Below, in pieces: positions 12,349 through 24,700 of a DNA stretch of 64,000 nt. This stretch comes from Mytilus trossulus. Taxonomy: Eukaryota > Mollusca > Bivalvia > Mytilida > Mytilidae. The notes below the pieces were generated by a model that was given only the letters and a program-made list of their open reading frames with translations, ran no database searches and was not told the origin of the DNA. The stretch spans positions 8,570,195 to 8,634,194 of the forward strand of contig NC_086384.1 of the NCBI RefSeq assembly GCF_036588685.1, in the 5' to 3' direction. Positions within the stretch are counted from its first letter, which is position 1, and each line of letters opens with the position of its first letter. The position numbers and the translations under genes were made by a program.

Positions 12349-13335
12349 TAGTGCCTAACAAGATTTTGTGAGGGAATTCGATGTTTGCTATACCAATGTT
12401 CATGTCAACACACTTTTTGATAATACTACTATACCAATCGAAATGAAATTTTTTGCAGTGTTTTGAGAAAGGATTTTACTTTGTAGTCACGTATTGTTTG
12501 TGAAACAGTTTATGTTTTAAAAGGACGAATTTTCTGTATGAAATCAATAAATATGCGGACTTTTGAGGCCCAAACTTTGTAGTGCCTTACATACATATAT
12601 GAAAGATCCAAAAACTGTATCAATACAATACGACATGTTTATGAAATGGCAAAACTTTTGGTGAACAAATTTTTACTCGTTATTGCAAACAACTGAACTT
12701 TTAATATCTTACATTTTCTCCCTACCCAGTTTACCCCTATTACTTATGATAATGTGGACCGGTCATTGTTATTGAACATAACGCAATTTGATTGGATTAG
12801 GTTATTATTAGTTTACCTTAAAACTGTTTATGCTTTTCATTCTCGACTATTGATTAAATTAGAACGTGCATGAATGTAACAATAACTAAAATGACCTTCA
12901 AGGTGGGCACTGGATGAGTCCATATTATGTTTTATCAATGGAAGTGTAGGTATGAAAGGTAAGAATTGCTAATTTTCCTATTTTCACAAAATTTCCCTAA
13001 TACACAGTAAATGGACCATTTTTAGATAGCCAATTGCGGAGAAAACAGACAAAGTTTACAAATAAGACATTATATTCCAATCAACAAGTTATATTTTGAA
13101 GAAAAATGCCGAAATAAATGTTACGCACGGCAACGCCAGGTAAAATTATTATTTATTTTATAAAAACATTAATTTACAGTCTCAAAGGAACATACTAATT
13201 ACAATCAATCTCAAATTAAAGAAGTCATCAAATAAAGTCAAAATATGTCCGATCTACCTGTTTTTGGACCAAAAAAGTCAATACGATCGTTTTAAAGTCA
13301 ATTTCGTCTACCTCACAAAATCTTGTTAGGCACTA
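12349..13335. mobile_element. 987-bp TA-flanked DNA transposon, non-autonomous
   Basis: The termini are a 25-base perfect inverted repeat starting TAGTGCCTAACAAGATTT (12349-12373, and 13311-13335 in reverse). TA flanks both sides. The equivalent site in copy A (about 1190) is empty: TCTAGT..GTAGTTG runs without interruption. A TA duplication and TIRs suggest the Tc1/mariner group or a MITE of it. No transposase ORF is present. Confidence 0.75.
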
Positions 13336-13804
13336 TAGTAGTTGTAATTTGTTTTTTTTAATATGAGCTGTTTTTATCCCACCTCCTCGTTATCTCATGC
13401 ATCAAGTCACAAAGTTGTACATAGTGCGCGAGTGGAGTTCAATGCTTATTTCCAATTCATCAATATCTCTAAATATATCATGGAGTAAACAAGAATACTC
13501 CATTTGACCAAAGTCATTTATTCATGTTGTTATTGTGTTTAAATTTTAGCTTTTTTGTTCAGTTGAAAGAACCCAAATCCCAACGCGAACATTATCATTA
13601 CATTGATCTTACAGAAACAAAATTTCATCTGTTCAATCTTAGTTTGCAGTATTTACGTGCACTTTGTTAAATACAGCTAAAAACTATCTCATGAGAGTTT
13701 ATCAATGACTTGAATAATTACACCTTTGGTACCAAATTTGTCTGGTTGTTGGAATGGGCAATTTGCGGACGATTTAACGATACTGTAAAGTGCATCAGCA
13801 GTAC

Positions 13805-13990
13805 AGTAAAATCACAAAAATACTGAACTCAGAGGAAAATCAATTTGGAAAGTCCATAATCACATGGCAAAATCAAAAAACAAAACGCATCAAAAACGAA
13901 TGGACAAGAACTGTCATATTCCTGACTTGGTACAGGCATTTTCAAATGTAGAAAATGGTGGATTAAACCTGGTTCTATAGCGCTAACCCT
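13805..13990 (+). repeat. Dispersed repeat M3 copy
   Basis: Matches 29365-29565, including ACTTGGTACAGGCATTTTC and GGATTAAACCTGGTTCTATA. Absent at the matching place in copy A, so inserted after the segmental duplication. Confidence 0.6.
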
Positions 13991-14755
13991 CTCACTTTAA
14001 TAACAGTCTACAGGCGATAGTAGATTTCAAAAATAAAACAGGATTAAATTTCAATAAAATGAAAAGAAACGTAACTAAAGAAAAAAAACAAAAAAAAAAA
14101 CAATTACATATCTTATTTTGCTCTTTTCTGACACATGTATTTCGTACAGGGTTTTACATACTTGTTTGTGAATGGTTGCTTCGTATTGATCAGTCTTTTT
14201 CAGTGATAATGAACGCCATACTAATTTCCAAAATGTACACAAGAAACTTAAATTAAAATAATACAAGACTAACAAAGGCCAGAGGCTCCTGACTTGGGAC
14301 AGGCGCAAAAATGCGGCGGGGTTAAACATGTTTGTGAGATCTCAACCCTCCCCCTATATGTTGTTTCTCATCGGAAAGTTATTGACACTTGAAAATCTCC
14401 CGATCATATATCCGATTTATTCTGGGCATTATCAAGATCGATATGGGGAAGCTTAAAAGTATCACCTATTTCCAATAACTCACCCATGACCATTTGATGT
14501 CAATAGGTTCTTCCTGGTTTTGCAATAATATTTAATTAATACTGATCTATATCTCTTACACTCGTTGATTAATCTAAATCTCTGTGTTCATGTGTATTAA
14601 AAAAAAACAAATTCTGCAAATGATTAATATCACAATGTGGTTATACGTACTGACATACTATGCTTTATATTGTTCGATACATTAATTTATAAAGCTTATC
14701 AATCGTAAAGTTGACAATATAAAAAGAAGATGTGGTGAGATTGTCAATGACAAGT

Positions 14756-15777
14756 ATATATGTAGGACTCAAATCTATGGTGGGTTCCAAATCTATGGCA
14801 GATTCCTAATCTATGGCAAATGTGACGTCAAGCAATCCCAAATCTATGGCAGATTTTTTACAATCCTAATCTATGGCAAGTTTTGTAATTTCCTAACCTT
14901 TGGCGGATTTTTATTGTGTCCAAGTTTAAGGAAAATGAATTGCAAATGGAAAATAATGCAGTACACATACGACCATTAACTTGCATTACTTAATCAAGTG
15001 AACATGTACGACAACGGAAGCATGTCTATAAATATTTGTGAAATAAAGAGTAAATACTGGTCAACAAAATCATGGCGGCAAAAAAAACGTAAATGATGAA
15101 TTCATAACAAAAATACAGACTTCAAGATTGAAATGATGTGCCTTGTAAAAATAAACATTTTCTAATCTGTGCATTTATTTAACCAACTAGTAATTAACGT
15201 TAAGGCCCTTAAAAAACAACAACGTGGATTTTTAATAAATAAAAAAAATGGGGATAAATGAAAATGAACAGTTTGAGAGTTCAAATAATATGTTATTCAT
15301 CGTTATGGCATCTTTTTTATTTTATGACGATCTAAAAATATTGGTATCCGTTAATTTCATGTTTCACTTTATATGCTTTGCAGACAGTAGAATGTTTACT
15401 ATAATAACTTCTTTTTTGAAATGTCCGTTACTGAAAAAAGCGGTGTTCTTGTTCATCGCGGACTTCAACCGGTACAGCACATTGTGTCCTTTTTCTGGAT
15501 AATGGGTCACATCTTTATGTTATAAACCATCGTCAAATTGTTGTCATCTAGAACGGTGTTCAAATCTATTGGTTCCGCCATCGTTTGCGGCGGCGACGAT
15601 GTAATATGGCGTTATTGAATTGTGACGTTATATGTTAGATAGATGCCATAGATTTGGAGAAAACAAAACTCTGCCATAGATTTGAGTTGTTTGGCGTTTG
15701 TAACGTCACACTTTCCATAGATTAGGAATCTGCCATAGATTTGGAACCCGCCATTGATTTGAGTCCTAAATATATAA
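14756..15777. mobile_element. ~1-kb TIR element with termini made of iterated motifs
   Basis: Both ends carry inverted stretches of about 75-120 bases, built from repeats of CAAATCTATGGCAG and variants (CCTAATCTATGGCA, CAAATCTATGGTGG). Left: 14762-14890. Right: 15640-15766 in reverse. TATATAT lies at both edges. The interior includes an 84-codon frame (15248-15502) with no recognisable domain. An absent counterpart in copy A supports insertion. Confidence 0.7.
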
Positions 15778-17147
15778 GTGAGTCGAACGAGTACATAGTT
15801 TATTGATCTACATTTGCATCGAGGAGAGTCCTTTGATTAAATCAGCGTGGTAAAGACGGTCAGTGAAATTTTGAATGGTATTGAATGCATTTATCTACGG
15901 AACTAACAGTCTTTATGTTTTCAAACATTAAAAATTAGTGTTTCATCTATTTTTTCTTGAATGAAAGTAAATTATTTTTGGCAACTTAAAATTTGGTCAT
16001 TCTGCATATTTTAGAAAGGATATCAAACTAAAGCATATAAAACAACAAGTAATGGCAACGATTCAAAGTCAATAATGATACAATTCGCACTATAAAGATA
16101 TATCTATCTAGATATACCGTCATCAGTTATTTTGGAAACCACAATTTTGATCAACCAAATACATATCTTATATGGGTTCAACCAACCCAATAGTACGCAC
16201 ATCGGTGTTGACATGAATATTTATTATATGTTCCTTTTTTTAAACTAACCGAATTCGATAACCATAGGGGTCATTTTAGGGACACAATTGTGTACATGTA
16301 GTTCTCTTAATTAAGGTAGTTATAGATATTTACACATGTTCTTTAAATTTATGCTAAAATAACAAGTCCAAAGAAGAATTCATTAAGATCATTCCTTATT
16401 TAGTTTTGTGCATGTTGTATTTGCTCAGCTTTTACAAAAGAAATTTGTAGATATAAGACGTTGAAACTCAATAAAACATATTTACACTTCGAACTATAAA
16501 TGTTGCAGAGAGTTTTGTACAATAACATGTTTGCATCTGAATAGAAGGTCAAGGTGCGGAAACATTCATTCAATCGAGATAGAAATTGAGTAAAAAGAAG
16601 TTTTCGATAAATTCTTACATTTACTACATACTGTACATGTTTAATATAAAAGCGAGTTCATTTTTATTTGTTTCAAATGTATCTTTCATCAGGCATTGTT
16701 TTTTTTTCTTTTCCATTATAAAACATTCGTTTGATATGTTTTGTTGAACACCTATGCATTATATAAAGTTTTGGTTTTCTATAAATATTTGATGAAATTA
16801 TGAACAAAAGCAGATTAATAAATTAGTGAAGGTACAACTAAACGTCATAAATAACTTGAAAGACATTAACTGTGGAATTAATATTATTTGTTGGACACCA
16901 ATGTTCATGGATTTCGTTGGTACAGTTGAAAAAAAGAATATAAATGTTCAACGAATGACATTTTTACTTCAGGCTTGTTTGTAGACTTCATAGAAAAAAC
17001 GAAAGAAAATATCCGCTAACATGTAACTTCTCTTATATCTACGAAAATTGATACCCAAGAAAATAAATGAATCCACAGTCTTTTTGCTAATTTTGTTATC
17101 AGCCATATGGAAATTGATCATAACTTCTTGTCGTTGGGTTGAAGAAA

Positions 17148-18048
17148 CTAGAGGCTCTCAAGAGCCTGTATCGCTCACCTGATTCTACATGGGTTTTTGA
17201 AATCATATAAAAAGATAAAATTTGGCTACAAAGTAACAACACTTGGCCAGCTCCTCAGTAAGAAAGGAAAAGTTATGCTATGTTTGCTTTCATTTAATTC
17301 AGTGATTCTCAAACAGAAGACAATTGCATGTCTTTCCCATAGGGTCCTATATTAAACCCAGTCCCCTGCTGGAAGCAACATTGGTTGATGGATTGGCTAC
17401 AAAGTAACAACACTTGGTCAGTTTGTCATGAGAAACATTCATGCTATGTTTGACTTCATTTTATTCAGTGTTTCTCTAAAAGAAGACATTTGCATGTATT
17501 TCTCTTTGGGTCCTATGTTATTTTAAGTCCCCCGCTGGCAGCCATCTTGGATGATGGATCAGCTACAAAGTAACAACACGTGGTCAACACCTTACAAGGA
17601 ACATTCATGCCATGTTTGGTTTCATGCCATTCAGTGGTTCTCTTAAAGAAGTCATTTGTATGCATTTACCATAGGTTCCAATGTTAAACTTAGTCCCCCG
17701 CTGGCGGCCATCTTTGATGATTGATCTGCTACAAAGTAACAACACTTGGTTAGCACCTCATAGGGAACATTAATGCCATGTTTGGTTTTTATTCCATTCA
17801 GTGTGTCTATAAAAAAGTCATTTGTATGCATTACCCCTAGGGTCCTATGTTAAACTAAGTACCCCGCTGGCGGCCATCTTGGATGATGGATCGGCTACAA
17901 AGTAACAACACTTGGTCAGCACCTTATAAGGAACATTCATGCCATGTTTAGTTTTATTCCATTCGGTGGTTCTCTAGAAGAAGTTCAAACTGTAAAATTT
18001 AACGACGACGACGACGGACGACGGACGCCAAGTGATTAGAAAAGCTAA
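17148..18048 (+). mobile_element. Satellite-bearing Helitron-like repeat, family 2
   Basis: It starts CTAGAGGCTCTCAAGAGCCT (an imperfect palindrome) and TCGCTCACCTG. About four to five tandem units near 170 bp follow (CTACAAAGTAACAACACTTGG, GCCATCTTGGATGATGGATC). It ends with ACGACGACGGACGACGGACG then AAAGCTAA. The terminus CTAA fits the CTRR 3' end of Helitrons. Copy A of the segmental duplication lacks it at the corresponding place (about 5260), so it is a later insertion. Confidence 0.6.
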
Positions 18049-21000
18049 AAAGTACTTGCATGTGATTATTTGATGCAGGATGTAATGAATTATATAGCAA
18101 ATCTTAAGGAAATTACATGCATTGAGAAGATAAATTGTCAATAGAACTAAGGAATAGACCATAAAGCAGAAAACAGCCGAATGCCACCAAAGGTGTTCAG
18201 GGCTCATAAAGTATGCACTATTGTTTATATAGACGTCTCATTCGACATTTAAAATCCTGAATTATTTTATCGAAAAATTTCTTAAATGGTGTAGAAGCAA
18301 CACTTTCATTATTTCTAAAGACCACTGGAGTAGATAACCCACCTGTTTATTGATTGACATGAAGCAGGAATTTGCATGGAACATAAAATCATTATATCAC
18401 CGGATATTATTAAATTTACTTCAATTCTTTGATTTTCTATTACATGGCTCTCTTTGGGACATGCAAGACGGAAATAAGATAAAGAAAGTTTATTGTTTAT
18501 GATTAGAACTATTGTGTTGCAAATTGTCTATCTTAAGGAAATGTATTAATATCATAGATACGTGATAAAAATCCTGATAGTTTCCCGATGTGATTGGCAA
18601 ACTGATTTGCAATATGATTTCTGTGCGTGTTTGAAACAAATCAACCAAGTATATCTACACGCTTTATGGAATTGTAAGATGTTCAGAGCCAAAAAAGGGG
18701 GGAACAATGACCTCATCAGTGCTGATCGTTGTTCAGGTCTGTACGGGATTTCTTTGAGCAGGTTTTAGTGGGAAGAGATAAATGACGCCTTGAAACTTCA
18801 ATCGAAAACTCTACTTTAATAGTTTTAAATGATATTTTAATCGAGAAACATCCAGCCCATATGGCTTAGTATTTGTTGCGTCTTATTTCGAAGCTGCACA
18901 TCAAAGAAGGTACAACTTAACGTTACAAATAACAGAAAAGATATTCACTGTGGAATTATTATTATTTGTTAACCACCAATTTTTCTAGAATTTCGTAGGT
19001 ACAGTTAAACCACGAAATTAATGTTCAACGAATGACACATTTACTTAAGGCTTGTATTCTGACTTCGGAAGAAAAAATCACGACATTAAATATCCACGAA
19101 CATGTAGCTTATCTTACTTCTACGACAATTAGTACCGACGAAAATAAATAAATCAACCTTAAATAACATCACAAAGTCTATTTCAAATTCTAACCATTTG
19201 TTATCAGCCGTATGAAGATTGATCACAGCTTGAAGTTTTGTCGTTGGGGTGCAGAGAACAATTAAATCGTTGATTGTGAATATTTGATGGAGGATATAAT
19301 GAAAATATGATAAATCTGAAAGAAATAACATGCATTGAGAAGATATAAGTGTGAAAGGAAATAGGAAATGTGTCGATTCGACAACAACCCGACCATAGAA
19401 CAGAAAACAACAGAAGGCCACAAATGGGCTAAGCGCCAATTAAATGTACACTCTTGCTTATATAACGTCTCATTTGACATTGAAAATCCGGGATAATTTA
19501 ATCGAAATATCTTAACTGGATGAGAAGCAATTGGAGGATACTTACTTATCGTCGGCCAAAGGTCTATTGTAAACGCAATATCTCATTAATAACATAGACG
19601 ATGCACACTTTCCTTAATTTCTGAAGACCGCTCGATTAGATAAAAACACCTGGTTATTGATTCACAAGAAGCAATGATCTGCATTGGAAATACAATCTTC
19701 TAATTCCAAGCATGCATGGTAAAATTAATTCTGTACAAATAACCATTCGCGGAAAATATTTGAAAGAAGCTGCTAATGAACACTACAGATGGAAACTTGA
19801 ATAAGAGTCAATTTACTTTTACAAATAGACAAACAATAAGATATTTAAAACGTTTATTGTTATTAACTCGACATATATAAGGTGTATTACAATATACTTC
19901 AATGAAAGAAAATGTGATATATTAACACCGGATATTAGTAGATGTATAAACTTTACTTCAATTCTTTGATTTTCTATGGCATGGCTCTCTTTGGGACATG
20001 CAAGACGGTAATAAGATAAAAAAAGTTTATTGTTTATGATTAGAACTATTGTTTTGAAAATTGTCTTTCGAAAGGAAAGGTATTAATATCATAGATACGT
20101 GATACAAATCCTGATAGTTTCACGATATGTTTGGCATACTGATTTGGATTATGATTTCAGTGCGTGTTTAAAATAAATCAATTAAGTATATCTGCCAGCT
20201 TGTTTCATCTTTAGGGAATTGGAAAATGTTTAGAGCAAATAAAAAAGGGGAAAATTAAAACTCAGTGCTGATCAATGTTCAGGTCTATAGATGGGATTTC
20301 TCTTAGCAGTTTTGGGTAGCATGGGGTTCATGACACCTTGAAACTTTCATCGCGATCTTGATTTTGAAGTTCAAAACCAAAAATCAGTAAAATGAAAAAA
20401 CCAATAGGAAGTCGTCAAACAGTAAAAGGTAGAATTGATTAGTTAACTTTACGTTATGGTGGCACCATCTTGTATTTTTTTGGTAAAAAGGTTATTAAAT
20501 AACTAACAGTGTGTGTATATGAAACAATTCATGACAAAGGCTTAAACATTGACTACAAGGACTTAAATTATCGTGGACAGTAATAGTGTGCAAAATTCTT
20601 TATTGATAACTTAAAGCAAAACGTACTGTCTTATCTGCGTCTGATATATGTTTCTTTGATTTGCTTTGATTAAAACGTATGCATATTACCACTAGGAAAA
20701 AGTCAAATAATACAAACATTGAACTCCAAAGAAAATTCAAAACGGAACGTCTCTTAGCAATTGGAAAAAATCAAACGGTCAAACACATAAAACGAACATA
20801 AAACAAACGTCTTATTCCTGACTTGATACATTGATCCATTCCCTTATGTAGAAAATAGTGGAATAAACCTTTTTGTAAAAACAAATACATGCATATTGTT
20901 TGTTGTATCTATTTGATAAATTAACGATGAAAGCAACTTGATGAATGAAATTAAAAGTGTGAGGCTTGTTAACTGGTTGGGCTTTAAAAAGTAAAAGTAA

Positions 21001-21518
21001 ATTGTTTATAAGTTCTGAATGTATGACATTTAGGAATAGTGATTAATAGGATATGGAAAGCGTTATAGATATACTACCAGTTGGTATCCAATTAAGGCAA
21101 CAGTAGTATACCGCTATTAAATATTCATAAATCGATTGAACGAAAACAAATCTGTGTTACAAACAAAAACTGAGTGAAATAATGTACGGCACTATCGTAT
21201 GAAATGTTGTTTATATAAACGAATGCAGAACGACCCATTCATGGTTGAATGAATTGTATCCACTAGTTAATGTTAGTTTGATGATCTGTCTTCATGTCAC
21301 AAAAACAAGATTATGAATATTTATCATCATTGTGTTTTATCTACAAATTTACCCAGACGACTTCCTTGTGTATGTCGTAAACGTATTTAAGAGTATAAAT
21401 ATTGTATTGTTACTGATCATCTTGTTATGGATTTTTCGATATTTCATGAACATTCAGTGCTGTAAAAACCGCTTAAATCCTATTCATGATATATATCAAA
21501 TTAAGTATCCGTCCTCTA

Positions 21519-21734
21519 TCATTTCAGTGTAGTTTTTGGTACAAATTCGGTCATTAGCTTGGCTAACATTTCATCATTTATTCTTTCTGCCTCTGTCATT
21601 TTCCCTAGAGCTACCAATCGAAGTTTTTCATCTTTCATTTCGTTAATTTCTTCAAGTTTCCGTTCATAAAACATTGTATTCTCTTCCCAGTTTTTATGCA
21701 TTAGTTTTTTGTAAATCTCCTGTGCTTCAATCAG
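21519..21734 (-). CDS. TRPC terminal exon
   Basis: 216 bases, phase 0 in, end in TGA at 21519-21521. It encodes 71 residues of highly charged helix (LIEAQEIYKKLMHKNWEE, then YERKLEEINEMKDEKLRL), which extends the coiled coil of the preceding exon, and closes with FVPKTTLK. The acceptor is TACTAG. No canonical minus-strand AATAAA was seen in the first few hundred bases downstream, so the poly(A) site is not assigned. Confidence 0.75.
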   Translation of the reverse strand: MIEAQEIYKKLMHKNWEENTMFYERKLEEINEMKDEKLRLVALGKMTEAERINDEMLAKLMTEFVPKTTLK

Positions 21735-24700
21735 CTAGTACAAAAAAGAGAGAATATACATATGTAAAAAATTGTTTTGAAACAAATTTAATATTAACGT
21801 TAAATATTATAGAGGATTCCAATATAAAAACATATATTTTTGTATCTTAAGTGACTAAGAATAAGGTTATATCATATTACATTTCATTAGACGAATGATC
21901 AATTAAAACATCTTTGATCAATCAATTAACATTTGTGTTTGAGACCACTATCTTCATATAATATCTATCTTCTTTATATAAAGGAAGAAGTCAAGATGCT
22001 GTACGATTGGCACTAACCCGACACCAGAGACAAATGACGCAGAATATAAGCAACTATTGGTCGGCGTTTGGCATTCAACAATGGTTCGAAACCCAGTCTG
22101 TCTACCAAAAAAAAAGAGACTTCAAAATGTATATTTTAAAACAAATTCATAGGAGAAAAAACAATCCTATTCAATCAAGCTTAGAGTATGTCATGTACGG
22201 ATTCGAGCTCTATCCTTCAAAGAGCTGTGGTTCTTAATTGTTAGAAGAGGGGGAAATGAAAAACGAACATTTCAAGGCATGTGACTTAACGACTTTCCCT
22301 TGTCGTACGGAAAATAAAAATTGTTTTTATATCAGTGTGATAAAAACAGAGAACGGCTACAACGCATTTACATAACTAGTGAACAGAATCCGAACATATT
22401 AGAGCAAATAAATTTAAAAACTATATGAAAGTAGTACATTCTTGTAAAATCTATTTAACAGCAAGGTAAAACGATCACTAGATCACTCAATATATTAACT
22501 ATATGATTATATTTTGTCTTTTGTTTTAACAAATAAATTCAATCTAAAATATTTGACAGGTTATGGATTATAAAAAGTAAATTTGTAAATATTGATTACA
22601 AAGTAATATGTCATCTGCTGAAATTGTCTCATAAATCATTGACAAAAGGAAGCTTGAAAGGTCTACCACTGATCATATTTCCTTCAAGCTTTCTATTGAT
22701 ATGTAAACCTATAGGCATGTTCTCACAAATAATCAATTAGTAATATATATTTGCCAAAGAAACCATGAGGAAAAACACAATGTATTGCTCAATAAGGATT
22801 CATTTATTACGAAATTCATTCACTTGTACATAAAACATTAAACAACTTTGTTAAAAGAGTTACTTAACTTCTTTTCGACTAAATGAAATAAATCGTAGAG
22901 GGTAGTTACAAACAAGCATGAGAAGAATCTAAACACATTGTTGAGATGATGTATACAATATGTGATAAATCTTGGCTTATGGTATTGTACCAGAGGAATG
23001 ATACTTGTTTTACATGCTATGATGTAATATAGTGGGATCCATTGATATCTTTCCATTAGTGATATGTCTGTTTCTAAAGTTTATCCGAACATAAAGATCA
23101 TTTATTGGCTCTCATATTTAAAGTTGTAATAACCTACATTATCCACATATAACATATTGCATTAGTTAAGGCAATGAAACAGTGTTAATTATTGTAGAAA
23201 GCAATACAAACAATTATTTTCTTTGTATGTGTGTGTTTAATTCTGATAAGGTTTCCCTTAATGTTTAAGAATTTAATTTCTTTGAAATGTCGCGGGCGCG
23301 ATTAGATGACTTGAGACGACAAGTATTTATGATTTTTATCGGTTAAAACAATTTGACATTACAGTACCTAGAGTTAAAGTCTTAACTAAGTAATATACAA
23401 ATATAGTTGCATAACAAAAGATTTAACAAACAAAACCCACACCATCAGCCAAGTTTCTCCAAACCACTTTCGGAGGACATTAACCTTATGATAACAACAA
23501 TAACAACAGCAAACAGAATTTGGGCAGATGGACGACAACTCAACAATCGAATTTCAAATATACACCAAGTGCAAATTGCGTTGATAATCTCCTAAAACTG
23601 ATCACGGGCTGTAAGGGCCTTGAGACGAATAAACGTATAAACAAATAAATAAATAGAAACAAAAACTATCAAATATAGTCAAGAAACTCAAAGGTAAATG
23701 TATTTGAGCTTTAGATTTATCCATTTGATTATGGACTTTTAGTTTGAATTTCATCGGAGTTCAATATTTTTGTGATTTTAATTTTTGAAAGTGATTAATG
23801 GTATGATGCACCATATATAACCTACCTTTTCTGTAAGACCCATATCAGTTTTTTGGAGGGTAAAGATTTCATTGGCTCCTTTATTAACATCACCGATGCT
23901 GGTATCAACTGTATTGAGTCGATTCTCAATGTCGTCAAGTCGACCTTCAATTTTGGAAGCAACAAGCTCTATCAATCGTCTTAATTTGTCTTCTGTTGCG
24001 TCTACAATTGTAAATAGTAAATGGTGAAATCATACAAAAGCAAAAACAACATTCAAATACATGTAATTAGTCGGTAAAAAAACGGTTTGAAATTTGCATA
24101 TTTCTTTTTGTGCAAGTCTTTAATTACAAATATTTCGTCGTTTCCAAAAACGTATAGTCATATACGGTAGTCAGCATTTACAATACTGCCGTAACGTTAA
24201 GTTAAGTTGTTTCACATGAATCCAGTAACTAAATAATAGTTTTGTCATTCAATTACAAATCAAGATGTCATTCAAAAAATAGTCATTTGTTTATATGGCA
24301 AGGCCTTGCGGTCATAAAACTTTCGAGCAAGAATTTTGTACTCAGACTCGGGAATCAACCAATCAAAATACTGGATTTGGTGTTTCCAGCATGATTTTTG
24401 TGCTCCAAGCACTGAGCAAAGTTTTATGACTTCAACCCCTGATGTCCATGGTCAGCTGAATTGCAATCATTTCTATGCAACAGACATCTACTTAAAATAT
24501 GTCTATACAGAAAACATTAGCAATAATATGATATTATACAGAAAAGCAATTCCTTTTTCCAATTAAAGAAACTATGTAACTGATTTCCCAAATTAATATT
24601 ACTTTTAGCTTTTTTGAAGAGAAGATTAGCCGATTTATGTCATCACATATAAAGGTCAACTCATCTCAAACAGTTTTGTGGAATTAATTATAATACCACC

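Larger units (their letters stand above)
11560..21425. repeat. Segmental duplication, copy B
   Basis: This is the direct-orientation partner of 1-7575, lengthened by insertions at 12349-13335, about 13805-13990, 14756-15777 and 17148-18048. It ends about 95 bases before the TRPC stop codon, so the duplication lies just downstream of that gene. No protein gene is seen within it. Confidence 0.7.

Noticed and set aside
15248-15502. 84-codon ORF inside the 1-kb TIR element as a transposase
   Set aside because: It is too short and lacks any DDE or other catalytic pattern. The element is probably non-autonomous.
22007-22237. 76-codon plus-strand ORF in the TRPC last intron
   Set aside because: No splice sites, no family motif, and the start is a weak alternative codon. 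It could be an old pseudogene fragment, but I cannot support it.
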